Assembly: GCF_031179285.1 (NCBI RefSeq)
Contig: NZ_JAPSHY010000002.1
Coordinates: forward strand, 1 to 64,000
Length of the DNA: 64,000 nt
Origin: Microbacterium sp.
GTDB lineage: Bacteria; Actinomycetota; Actinomycetes; Actinomycetales; Microbacteriaceae
Direction of reading: 5' to 3'
Position numbers and translations under genes: made by a program. Positions 46,701 to 54,677 of the stretch are shown here, piece by piece (position 1 is the stretch's first letter; each line of letters begins with the position of its first letter). A model generated the notes under the pieces. It saw only the letters and a program-made list of their open reading frames with translations, did no database searches and had not been told where the DNA came from.

Positions 46701-47582
46701 ATGACTGCGAAGATTCTCGACGGCAAGGCGGCGTCCGCCGCGATCAAGGCGGAGCTCGCCGAACGCATCGCGGCGCTGAAGGAGAGGGGCGTCACGCCCG
46801 GCATCGCCACGGTGCTCGTCGGGGCTGACCCCGCCTCCCAGCTCTACGTCGGCATGAAGCACCGGCAGTCGGAGGCGCTGGGGATGAACTCGATCCAGCG
46901 CGAACTGCCGGCCGATGCCGGCCAGGCCGACGTCGAAGCGCTGATCGATGAACTCAACGCGGATCCCGCGTGCCACGGCTACATCGTGCAGCTGCCGTTG
47001 CCGAAGCACATCGACACCGACGCCATCCTCGAGCGGATCGACCCGGCCAAGGACGCCGACGGCCTGCATCCGACCAACCTCGGCCGGCTCGTCCTCAACG
47101 TCAACGCGCCGATCCACACCCCGCTGCCGTGCACGCCGCGCGGCGTGATCGAGCTGCTGCTGCGCAACGACTACGACCTCAGTGGAAAGCATGTCGTCGT
47201 CGTGGGTCGTGGTGTCACCATCGGCCGCTCCATCGGGTTGCTGCTGACCCGCCGCGACCTGAACGCCACGGTGACGCTCACTCACACCGGCACGGTCGAC
47301 ATGCCGCGGTACCTGCGCGAGGCCGATGTCATCGTCGCGGCGGCGGGCGTCAAGCACCTCGTGCGTGCCGAGGACGTGAAGCCCGGCGCCGCCGTGCTCG
47401 ACGTCGGCGTGACGCGGGAGACCGACGCCGCCACCGGAAAGAGTGAGGTCTTCGGCGACGTGCATCCTGACGTCGCCCGTGTCGCGGGCTTCATCTCGCC
47501 CAACCCCGGCGGTGTGGGCCCGATGACGGTGGCCCTGTTGATGACCAACGTCGTCGAGGCGGCGGAGCGTCTGGCCGGCTGA
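46701..47582 (+). CDS. folD: Methylene-THF dehydrogenase / methenyl-THF cyclohydrolase
   Basis: 293 residues from the ATG at 46701, with AAGGAGGA seven bases upstream; an earlier in-frame ATG falls in the repeat cluster. Motifs: [24 protein letters not shown] with catalytic Lys, [42 protein letters not shown] nucleotide loop and [13 protein letters not shown]. It interconverts methylene-, methenyl- and 10-formyl-THF, feeding PurN and PurH. It follows glyA and probably shares riboswitch control, though the repeat cluster may break the transcript. Confidence 0.97.
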   Translation: MTAKILDGKAASAAIKAELAERIAALKERGVTPGIATVLVGADPASQLYVGMKHRQSEALGMNSIQRELPADAGQADVEALIDELNADPACHGYIVQLPLPKHIDTDAILERIDPAKDADGLHPTNLGRLVLNVNAPIHTPLPCTPRGVIELLLRNDYDLSGKHVVVVGRGVTIGRSIGLLLTRRDLNATVTLTHTGTVDMPRYLREADVIVAAAGVKHLVRAEDVKPGAAVLDVGVTRETDAATGKSEVFGDVHPDVARVAGFISPNPGGVGPMTVALLMTNVVEAAERLAG

Positions 47583-47615
47583 CCGCGAGCGGTGGCGGAT
47601 GCCGGCGGGGAGGCG

Positions 47616-48200
47616 TCAGCCCAGCTCGTCGAGCATCCGCCGCTGCTCCGGTGTGAGTCCGTCGTTCAGCTCGGCTCGTCCCTGCGCTGCCGCCGACGAG
47701 CCAGAGGGGCCACTCGCCGGGGAACGGTCGGCCGAGCTGCCGGCCGGGGAACGGTCGGCCGACTCGCGACGGCCCATCCTGGCCTGCACGGCGTCGTAGA
47801 CCTGCTCGGCCTTGAGCTGAAGCCTGTCATCGACCTGGTCGTAGATCACCCAGCCCAGAAGTAGGAAGAGCGGTGGCAGCGCGAAGCCGGCGAACCCTGA
47901 GGCCGTGACAGCACTCAGCCACACCGTCAACACCCAGATGATGAGCTCGACGGCATAGACCAGCGCGTACTGCACCGCCTTCTCGCCGACCCTGGTGCGC
48001 TCACCGGCGGACTTCGCGGCGGATCTGCGGAAGGCGGCGGCGAGTGCCGGCTTGATGAACAGCGCGGCGAGGGTGAGGATCACCGACGCCCAGAGCGCGT
48101 GCAATCCGACTCTGACACTCGACATGAGCAGGCCGATGAGCAGCAGCACCGCGACGTTGAAGACGTACAGCGACGCGAAGCGGACGATTGCGTTCTTCAT
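47616..48200 (-). CDS. Hypothetical membrane protein with short tandem repeat
   Basis: 194 residues from the ATG at 48200. Four hydrophobic segments: FASLYVFNVAVLLLIGLLM, VGLHALWASVILTLAALFI, QYALVYAVELIIWVLTVWL and FAGFALPPLFLLLGWVIY. The cytoplasmic tail has a nine-residue repeat, ADRSPAGSS then ADRSPASGP, caused by a 20-base identical segment (47716-47735 and 47743-47762) at 27-base spacing. The end is acidic (LTPEQRRMLDELG). No family recognised. It converges on folD with a 33-base gap. Confidence 0.75.
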   Translation of the reverse strand: MKNAIVRFASLYVFNVAVLLLIGLLMSSVRVGLHALWASVILTLAALFIKPALAAAFRRSAAKSAGERTRVGEKAVQYALVYAVELIIWVLTVWLSAVTASGFAGFALPPLFLLLGWVIYDQVDDRLQLKAEQVYDAVQARMGRRESADRSPAGSSADRSPASGPSGSSAAAQGRAELNDGLTPEQRRMLDELG

Positions 48201-48270
48201 GCTTCCAGGTTGCCACACCCGGGCCGGAGCAGCTCCCCGCCGTCGCATGAGCCGCGGGGGGCCCGAGTGG

Positions 48271-48996
48271 TCAGCTCCGCGGCGCGAGGGTGCTCTCGAT
48301 GCCGGTGAGACGCGCCTGCTCGTCGAAGCGGAAAGTCGCCGAACCGGTCGCGTCGGCCACCGATGCGCCGCTGAACGACTCATCGGCCCAGGTCAGCGTC
48401 CAGCCGGCGAGCCGGGCGAGATCCCAGACCGCGGTGCGTGCATCGGTCAGCGCCAGACCCGAGAGGATGCGGGGGAGGGTGATCATGGCGTCGCCGACCG
48501 TGAGGGAAGGCAGCGGCGCATCGAGGAGGAACACGGCGCGCGTGCCGCCGGAGACCGGTGCGGAATAGTAGGGCGACCGGCCGGTGAGCTCTACGGCGAC
48601 GCCGCCGATGGTGTGGGCGGTCGCCGCTATCCACGCGTCGACGTCGTCGCTGACCTCGGCAGGGAACGCGACCTCCGGCGAGGTCAGCTCGTGGATGCCG
48701 TGCTGGGCACCGTAGTCGCGCAGCTGCGCGGCGATGCCCTGCGCGTCGCCCTGCGGATGAGCCCATGCCCACAGCAGCGACCGCGGACCGGGGGCGATGG
48801 TGGCGATGAGGTGTGCGCGTGCGACGAGCGTGCGGCTCGGGTCGGCGTTCGCGGTGAAACTGAGCGTGCCCTCCTGCATGTCCGCGTCCCAGCGGTGTTC
48901 GCCGAGGGCATCGGCGGCTGCGCTGAGAGCGTCCTGGCGAAGGGCGGTGAACAGAGCAGCACGGTCGGCGAGGGGCTGGAGCGCGGCGAAGGTCAT
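48271..48996 (-). CDS. DUF6882 family protein
   Basis: 241 residues. The region TIAPGPRSLLWAWAHPQGDAQGIAAQLRDYGAQHGIHELTSPEV, then DDVDAWIAATAHTIGG and YYSAPVSGGTRAVFLLD, matches the DUF6882 pattern of soluble proteins with an SLLW/AWA core. Role unknown. The bases just before the ATG read CAGACT-GGGGAC-ATG, close to the leaderless layout but with C for the first T. It has no evident operon partner. Confidence 0.72.
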   Translation of the reverse strand: MTFAALQPLADRAALFTALRQDALSAAADALGEHRWDADMQEGTLSFTANADPSRTLVARAHLIATIAPGPRSLLWAWAHPQGDAQGIAAQLRDYGAQHGIHELTSPEVAFPAEVSDDVDAWIAATAHTIGGVAVELTGRSPYYSAPVSGGTRAVFLLDAPLPSLTVGDAMITLPRILSGLALTDARTAVWDLARLAGWTLTWADESFSGASVADATGSATFRFDEQARLTGIESTLAPRS

Positions 48997-49048
48997 GTCC
49001 CCAGTCTGGCGCGGTCGGCTATGAATCCGCCAGCGCGTCTCCGAGGAG

Positions 49049-49474
49049 TCAGGCGCCCATCGCCTTGTGCAGGAGAGAGGTCAGCTGTTCGCGCTCCTGC
49101 GCGGACAATCGCGCGGTGACGTCACGGGCGAACTCGAACGCGGCGTCGAAGCGAGCCTTCGTCCGGTCTCCGTCCGCGGTGCGGACGATCAGCCGCGCTC
49201 TGCCGTCGGTGGGACTCGGTTCACGCCTGACGAGCCCTCGCGACTCGAGACGGGCGACGATCTGCGTGATGTTGGATGCGTCGCATCCGAGCTCGGTGGC
49301 CAGCGAGCTCATGCCTCGCTTCTCATCCAGCCGGATCAGCACGCAGACCTGGGCGACGCTCAGCTGCTGGCTCGTCGCGGCGGCCTCATAGGCGCGATCG
49401 TAGGCATCGACGAAGTCGTAAAGCGCGCGCGGAAGCGTGTCGGCATGTGTCGCCGCTGCGGAGGTGACCGTCAT
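49049..49474 (-). CDS. MarR family transcriptional regulator
   Basis: 141 residues with the MarR winged helix: LSVAQVCVLIRLDEKRGMSSLATELGCDASNITQIVARLESRGLVRREPSPTDGRARLIVRT. It is divergent from a quinone-reductase-like gene, and two dyads (49494-49508, 49533-49540) occupy the gap, one of them within that gene's promoter. It most likely represses both genes and is released by an electrophile or quinone; the inducer is inferred from the neighbour. Confidence 0.93.
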   Translation of the reverse strand: MTVTSAAATHADTLPRALYDFVDAYDRAYEAAATSQQLSVAQVCVLIRLDEKRGMSSLATELGCDASNITQIVARLESRGLVRREPSPTDGRARLIVRTADGDRTKARFDAAFEFARDVTARLSAQEREQLTSLLHKAMGA

Positions 49475-49493
49475 CCCCCGAGTCTAGCAACAA

Positions 49494-49547
49494 CTTGATC
49501 GACTCAAGCAGATGTGCTTTGCTGAGAACTACTTGATCAAATAAAAT
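49494..49547. promoter_or_regulatory. MarR operators and promoter of the oxidoreductase
   Basis: Two related dyads, CTTGATCGACTCAAG (49494-49508) and TTGATCAA (49533-49540), lie in the divergent gap. The second sits between TTGCTG (49519-49524) and the -10 box TAAAAT (49542-49547), 17 bases apart, so bound MarR would block polymerase. The message leader is only about eight bases. Confidence 0.7.
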
Positions 49548-49561
49548 AGTTTGGACACAGG

Positions 49562-50575
49562 ATGCCGCTCATCACTCGCACTCGACAGCTCCACCTTCTC
49601 AACCGCCCGACGGGAGAGCCCCAGGAGAGCGATTTCGCCCTCGCGACAGTGCCGATCCCGGATCTGGCGCACGGTGAGGTGCTGGTGCGCAACACCCACG
49701 TCTCCGTCGACCCCTACATGCGCGGGCGGATGAACGATGCGCCTTCCTACATCGCGCCCTTCGAGCTGAATGCACCGCTCGAGGGCAGTGCTGTCGGTGA
49801 AGTGATCAAGTCTCGTCACGACTCCGTACCCGTGGGGGCTGTCGTGAGCCACTTCGCCGGTCTCCGCGAGCACTCGGTGATCTCCGGCGACGAGGTGACG
49901 CCCATCGACGTCGGTGTCGTACCCGAGACGGCATACCTCGGACCCCTCGGCACGACCGGGCTCACCGCCTATGCGGCAGTCACGCGCATCGCCCCGGTCC
50001 GAAAGGGTGACGTCGTCTTCGTCTCGGGAGCGGCGGGCGCGGTGGGAAGCATCGCCGGGCAGCTGGCACGGCGGCTCGGCGCCTCTCGGGTCATCGGATC
50101 GGCAGGGGGAGCGGCGAAGGTGCGCGCGCTACGAGAGGACTTCGGATACGACGATGCCATCGACTACCGGACGGAGGGGATCTCGGAGCGACTGGCCGAG
50201 CTCGCCCCGGACGGCGTCGACGTGTTCATCGACAATGTCGGCGGCGACCAGCTGGAGGCCGGAATCGACCGCATGCGTCAGCATGGCCGGATCGCGATGG
50301 TGGGCGCGGTGAGCCAGTACAACCTCATCGAACGGCCGACCGGCCCGCGCAACCTCTATCAGGCGGCGACGAAAGAGCTGACGCTGCGGGGCATGCTCGT
50401 GACGTCGCACTTCGACCTGATGCCGGAGTACCTCGGCACGGCCATCCCATGGTTGGCCGACGGGTCGCTCCGCTCGCGTGAGACGGTGGTCGAGGGCATC
50501 GAGAGCGCTACGGCTGCTCTGGTCGGCGTGCTGAACGGCGCGAACCTGGGCAAGATGCTCGTGCGGACGGCGTAG
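49562..50575 (+). CDS. NADP-dependent oxidoreductase, CurA-like MDR family
   Basis: 337 residues. Medium-chain reductase without the zinc ligands: VLVRNTHVSVDPYMRGRMND, GPLGTTGLTAYAAVTRIAPVRKGDVVFVSGAAGAVGSIAGQLARRLGASRVIGSAGG, VDVFIDNVGGDQLEAGI and LTLRGMLVTSHFDLMPEY. This subfamily reduces double bonds of enals, enones or quinones with NADPH, a detoxification role. It is controlled by the divergent MarR gene. Confidence 0.93.
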   Translation: MPLITRTRQLHLLNRPTGEPQESDFALATVPIPDLAHGEVLVRNTHVSVDPYMRGRMNDAPSYIAPFELNAPLEGSAVGEVIKSRHDSVPVGAVVSHFAGLREHSVISGDEVTPIDVGVVPETAYLGPLGTTGLTAYAAVTRIAPVRKGDVVFVSGAAGAVGSIAGQLARRLGASRVIGSAGGAAKVRALREDFGYDDAIDYRTEGISERLAELAPDGVDVFIDNVGGDQLEAGIDRMRQHGRIAMVGAVSQYNLIERPTGPRNLYQAATKELTLRGMLVTSHFDLMPEYLGTAIPWLADGSLRSRETVVEGIESATAALVGVLNGANLGKMLVRTA

Positions 50576-50609
50576 CGCCGGCCGGGCTGCGTGGTCAGGT
50601 CGGGCGCGA

Positions 50610-51857
50610 TCAGAGGGGCGCACCGGAGGGTCGCCCCATGCGCCAGACGCTCGGCACGAAGAGCGTGGCAACCGCGACGACGGCGTACACGATGCCCGAC
50701 ACGAGCAGCACGGTCGCGGCGTCGGCCTGCGTGATGAGCCAGCCGTAGACGAGGGTGCCGATCGGTATGACCACGAAGCTGCCGAGCATGTCGTAGCTCG
50801 ACACGCGCGAGAGCTTCTCGCCCGGGATGTTCTCCATCATCGCGAGGTTCCAGCCCGTGCTGAAGACCTCGGCACCGGCTCCGGCGATGAACGCGGCGAT
50901 CGCGAGCAGCACGATCGCGGGGTGCACGCCGAGCACCGTGAGCGGGATCGCGAACGCCGCCATTCCGATCATGCCGTAGCGCAGCGGCTTCTTCAGCGGG
51001 TACCACATCAGGATCAACGTCATCAGCAGCACCCCGACGCCTTCGGCGCTGACCACCCAGCCCCAGCCGGCGATGCCGAGCAGATCGTTGTTCTTGGCGA
51101 TGTAGGGCCCTGCGACGCCCCACGCCCCCGCGTGGATCGCGTTCATGATCATGAAGGCGAGCACGATCGCCCAGAGCCAGGAGCGACTCCAGAACTCCTG
51201 CCAGCCCACGCGTAGGTCGTGGAACATCGTCGTGCCGCCGGCGTGGGCGGGCGGCGGCAGCTTCACGAGCGCGAGGATCGGGATCGCGAGGATCCAGCCG
51301 GCCGCCTGCGCCACCATCGCCCATGCCGGTCCCGCCGTCGCGACGAGTATGCCGGCGATGACCGGACCGCCGATCGTCACCGCTGAGCGCACGAACGACA
51401 GCATGGCGTTCGCTTGCTGCAGGTGTTCCGGCGAGGTCAGCTGCGGGATGATGCCCTGCATCGCCGGGAGGACGAACGCGCTGGAGGCGCCGTTGACCGC
51501 CGCGAGCAGGGCGATCAAAGGGACCGTGGCCGTTCCGGTGAAAAGGAGAGCGGCGATCGCGCCGATGGAGAGGATGTCGATCACATAGCAGCACTGGATG
51601 ATCAGTGCGCGGGGCAGACGGTCGGCGACGACGCCGCCGAACAGGATGAACACGATGTTGCTGACGGTGAAGGCGGCGAGCACGAGCGAGAGCGATCGGG
51701 CGTCATTGTCGATCTCGAGCACCGCGAACGCGAGAGCGATCGATGACATGGAGCCTGCGATCAGTGTGATCGCGCGGGCCAGGAAGAACCAGCGGAAGTT
51801 CCGATCCTGCATCGCCCCGAGACTGCGCATCATCGACGGGCGTCGGGAATCCAGCAT
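50610..51857 (-). CDS. MFS transporter (drug exporter type)
   Basis: 415 residues, 12 membrane segments. It begins with NFRWFFLARAITLIAGSMSSIALAFAVLEI and has FGGVVADRLPRALIIQCCYVIDILS, the motif-A-like loop between helices 2 and 3, and AFVLPAMQGIIPQLTSPEHLQQANAMLSFVRS. This is the MFS_3/TetV-like branch found as exporters in actinobacteria. Substrate unknown. It starts 50 bases after the hpaI stop on the same strand and could be read from the hpa operon; a GAGG site precedes the ATG. Confidence 0.9.
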   Translation of the reverse strand: MLDSRRPSMMRSLGAMQDRNFRWFFLARAITLIAGSMSSIALAFAVLEIDNDARSLSLVLAAFTVSNIVFILFGGVVADRLPRALIIQCCYVIDILSIGAIAALLFTGTATVPLIALLAAVNGASSAFVLPAMQGIIPQLTSPEHLQQANAMLSFVRSAVTIGGPVIAGILVATAGPAWAMVAQAAGWILAIPILALVKLPPPAHAGGTTMFHDLRVGWQEFWSRSWLWAIVLAFMIMNAIHAGAWGVAGPYIAKNNDLLGIAGWGWVVSAEGVGVLLMTLILMWYPLKKPLRYGMIGMAAFAIPLTVLGVHPAIVLLAIAAFIAGAGAEVFSTGWNLAMMENIPGEKLSRVSSYDMLGSFVVIPIGTLVYGWLITQADAATVLLVSGIVYAVVAVATLFVPSVWRMGRPSGAPL

Positions 51858-51907
51858 CCCGCCATCCTCGCACGCTCCCGGGCCGCACGGGCGAATGCGG
51901 GTTCCTG

Positions 51908-52711
51908 TCAGTAGCTCTCGCGATCCGACGCGTCGGATGCCGGGATGAAGCGTGCCGCCAGCGCCTCCGACGCGCGGGCGAGGAGAGCGACGTCGGCGCC
52001 CACCGCCACGAAATCGGCGCCAGCGGCGAGGTACGCGTCTGCCGCGGAGGGGTCGAAGGCGTTGACACCCACGGGCTTGCCCGCCGACTTCACCGCCTCG
52101 AACACCCGCTCGACGGCCGCGACGACCTCCGGATGGGTCTGCTGCCCGAGAAGCCCCATCGATGCGGACAGATCAGCGGGACCTACGAACACCGCGTCAA
52201 CGCCGTCGATCGCGGCGATCTCGGTAGCGGCATCCACCCCTGCGGCCGTCTCGATCTGCACCGTGAGCGAGGTGTGGGCCGCCGACTCCAGCAGGTACCT
52301 GTCCACCCGATTCCAGCGGGCGCTTCGGGCCAGGGCGCTGCCGACCCCGCGCACGCCGAGCGGCGGGTAGCGCGTCGCCGCGACGGCGTCGCGTGCCTCG
52401 GCGGCCGAGGACACCATCGGCACGATGAGGTTCTGGGCACCGAGGTCGAGGATCTGCTTGATCGCGACGGCATCGTTCGAGGGTGCCCGCACGAGGGGAG
52501 TGACCGGATAGGCCGCGACCGCCTGAAGCTGCAGTTGCACCGACTCGAGCGTGTTCGCGGAGTGCTCCATGTCGATCAGCAGCCAGTCGAGCCCGGAACC
52601 GGCGGCCACCTCGGCGAGGAGGGGACTGCCCGAGCACACCCACATCCCGATGACAGGACGCTCGGTTTCCGCGAGCTGTTCGCGGAAGGACGGCGCTAGA
52701 CGAAGCGGCAT
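51908..52711 (-). CDS. hpaI: HpcH/HpaI family aldolase (4-hydroxy-2-oxoheptanedioate aldolase)
   Basis: 267 residues from the ATG at 52711. Motifs: IGMWVCSGSPLLAEVAAGSGLDWLLIDMEHSANT, YPPLGVRGVGSALARSA, the metal-binding Glu in TVQIETAAGVDA and Asp in VFVGPADLSASMGL. It is a class II aldolase that splits 4-hydroxy-2-oxoheptanedioate into pyruvate and succinic semialdehyde, the last step of homoprotocatechuate breakdown. It overlaps the hydratase gene by 16 bases, confirming operon membership. Confidence 0.94.
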   Translation of the reverse strand: MPLRLAPSFREQLAETERPVIGMWVCSGSPLLAEVAAGSGLDWLLIDMEHSANTLESVQLQLQAVAAYPVTPLVRAPSNDAVAIKQILDLGAQNLIVPMVSSAAEARDAVAATRYPPLGVRGVGSALARSARWNRVDRYLLESAAHTSLTVQIETAAGVDAATEIAAIDGVDAVFVGPADLSASMGLLGQQTHPEVVAAVERVFEAVKSAGKPVGVNAFDPSAADAYLAAGADFVAVGADVALLARASEALAARFIPASDASDRESY

Positions 52712-53484
52712 TCGATCGTTCCCATCGGTCCGTAGTCGCACAGCACCTCGTCGCCGCGCGCCACCCACATCGGGCGTGTGAACGATCCTGCCAGGATGAT
52801 CTCGCCGGCCTCGAGCCGCGCGCCGTGCTGGTGGAACTTGTTCGCGAGCCATGCGACGCCGGTGGCCGGATGATTGAGAACTCCGGCGGCGACACCCGTC
52901 TCCTCGATCTCGCCGTTCTTGAACAGCAGTCCCGGCACCCAGCGCAGATCGATCTCGTCGGGGCGCTTGCGCACACCGCCGAGCACCATCGCGCCGTAGG
53001 CGGCGTTGTCGCTGATCGTGTCGACGATCGTGCGGCCCTCCAACTCGATGTGCGAGTTGAGGATTTCGAGGCCCGGAACGGCGTGGTCGATGGCGGCCAG
53101 GGCGTCATCGAGCGTGCAGTCCGGGCCCTCGAGAGCAGACTTCAGCACGAAGGCGAGCTCGACCTCGATGCGCACGTTCGAGAAGTGATCGACCGGTATG
53201 TCGGCCCCGGACTCGTACACGGTGTCGTCGAACATCACGCCGTAGTCGGGCTCGGTGATGCCCGTCGCCTGCTGCATCGCCTTCGACGTGAGTCCGATCT
53301 TGCGCCCGATGAGGCGCCGTCCCGAGGCGATCTGCGAATCGCGCCAGACACCCTGAATCGCGTACGAATCCTCCACCGTGGCGTCCGGGTACCGCGCGGT
53401 GATGCGCGGGATCACGCTGTGGGCGCGGTCGGCCTCGGCGAGCTCCGCAGCGATGCGGTCGATGACCTCGGCGGAGAGAGTCAC
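52696..53484 (-). CDS. hpaH: 2-oxo-hept-4-ene-1,7-dioate hydratase
   Basis: 262 residues from the GTG at 53484 that overlaps the HpaD stop by four bases (GTGA); an upstream in-frame start would lie inside hpaD. Motifs of the MhpD/HpaH hydratases are YAIQGVWRDSQIASGRRLIGRKIGLTSKAMQQATGI, VRIEVELAFVLKS with metal-binding Glu, LEILNSHIE and WLANKFHQHGARLEAGEIILAGSFTRP. It adds water to the oxo-heptenedioate before HpaI cleavage. Confidence 0.94.
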   Translation of the reverse strand: MTLSAEVIDRIAAELAEADRAHSVIPRITARYPDATVEDSYAIQGVWRDSQIASGRRLIGRKIGLTSKAMQQATGITEPDYGVMFDDTVYESGADIPVDHFSNVRIEVELAFVLKSALEGPDCTLDDALAAIDHAVPGLEILNSHIELEGRTIVDTISDNAAYGAMVLGGVRKRPDEIDLRWVPGLLFKNGEIEETGVAAGVLNHPATGVAWLANKFHQHGARLEAGEIILAGSFTRPMWVARGDEVLCDYGPMGTIECRFV

Positions 53485-54647
53485 AGCTGGTGGCCCAGCT
53501 TGTACTCGCCCTGCTTCCACTCCGGCATGGACTGCTCGCCCTCGTCCGGGCGCGTGTACGAGAAGCCGTCGGCGCCGATCGTCACGGCCATCTCCGAGCT
53601 GTCGGTGCGCGCGACGACCGGCTGCGGGTTGCCGTCGAGATCCAGCACGAGCGAGGCGTCGGTGTACCAGGACGGGACGACGGGATTACCCCACCAGTCG
53701 CGGCGCTGGTTGTCGTGCACGTCCCAGGTGATGACCGGGTTGTCGGGGTCGCCGGTGTAGTAGTCCTGCGTGTACACCTCGACCCGGTGGCCGTCGGGGT
53801 CGCGCAGGTAGAGGTAGAACGCGTTCGAGACCCCATGCCTGCCCGGGCCGCGCTCGATGGCGTCGGAACGCCGAAGCGCGCCGAGCTTGTCGCAGATCGC
53901 GAGAATGTTGTGCTTCTCGTGCGTGGCGAAGCACACGTGGTGCATCCGGGGCCCGTCGCCGCCGGTCATGGCGGTGTCGTGCACGGTGGGCTTTCGCCGC
54001 ATCCACGCCGCGTACACCGTTCCCTCCTCGTCCTGGATGTCCTCCGTGACACGGAAGCCGAGGTCCTGCATGAACTTCACCGCACGCGGAACGTCGGGAG
54101 TCACCTGGTTGAAGTGATCGAGCCGCACGAGCTCGCCCGGGATGTGCAGGTCATAACGCCACGACATCCGCTCGACATGATCGGTCTGGTGGAAGAACTC
54201 GTACGGGAATCCGAGCGGATCGACCACGCGCACGGAGTCGCCGATGCCCTTGACGAAGCCGTTCTCGTTGCGGCGCACGTCGCAGCCGAGCTCGGTGTAG
54301 AACTCGACGGCGCGATCGAGGTCTTCGGGGGTCCGCACCCGATACGAGAACGCAGCGACTGCGGCGACAGGTCCCTTGCGCAGGACCAGGTTGTGGTGGA
54401 TGAACTCCTCCGTGGAGCGGAGGTAGATCGCCTCGTCGTCCTCTTCGGTGACGTACAGCCCGAGCACGTCGACATAGAACACGCGGGATGCCGCGAGGTC
54501 GGTGACCACGAGCTCCATGTAGGCGCAGCGCAGGATGTCGGGCGGTGTGCTCGTCGGCGTCGCCGTGGGATTATCGGGGCGGATGGGCGCCTCCTGGCTC
54601 ACGTAGAAGCCCGAAGAGGTGAGGGTCATGTCCTGGCGGTTCGTCAT
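53481..54647 (-). CDS. hpaD: 3,4-dihydroxyphenylacetate (homoprotocatechuate) 2,3-dioxygenase
   Basis: 388 residues. Two VOC-fold domains; metal ligands are His178 (RLDHFNQ), His237 (MHHVCF) and Glu290 (RVEVYT), the same spacing as His155/His214/Glu267 of the Brevibacterium fuscum enzyme, shifted by 23. The SNAFYLYLRDPDGHRVEVYTQDYY region is fully kept. It opens the ring of homoprotocatechuate at the 2,3 position with Fe or Mn. A short N-terminal extension (about 23 residues) precedes the usual start. AAGGA lies before the ATG. It is 30 bases after hpaE. Confidence 0.97.
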   Translation of the reverse strand: MTNRQDMTLTSSGFYVSQEAPIRPDNPTATPTSTPPDILRCAYMELVVTDLAASRVFYVDVLGLYVTEEDDEAIYLRSTEEFIHHNLVLRKGPVAAVAAFSYRVRTPEDLDRAVEFYTELGCDVRRNENGFVKGIGDSVRVVDPLGFPYEFFHQTDHVERMSWRYDLHIPGELVRLDHFNQVTPDVPRAVKFMQDLGFRVTEDIQDEEGTVYAAWMRRKPTVHDTAMTGGDGPRMHHVCFATHEKHNILAICDKLGALRRSDAIERGPGRHGVSNAFYLYLRDPDGHRVEVYTQDYYTGDPDNPVITWDVHDNQRRDWWGNPVVPSWYTDASLVLDLDGNPQPVVARTDSSEMAVTIGADGFSYTRPDEGEQSMPEWKQGEYKLGHQL

Positions 54648-54677
54648 GTCAGCGTCCTTGCTCGGGTTCGTGTGCGA

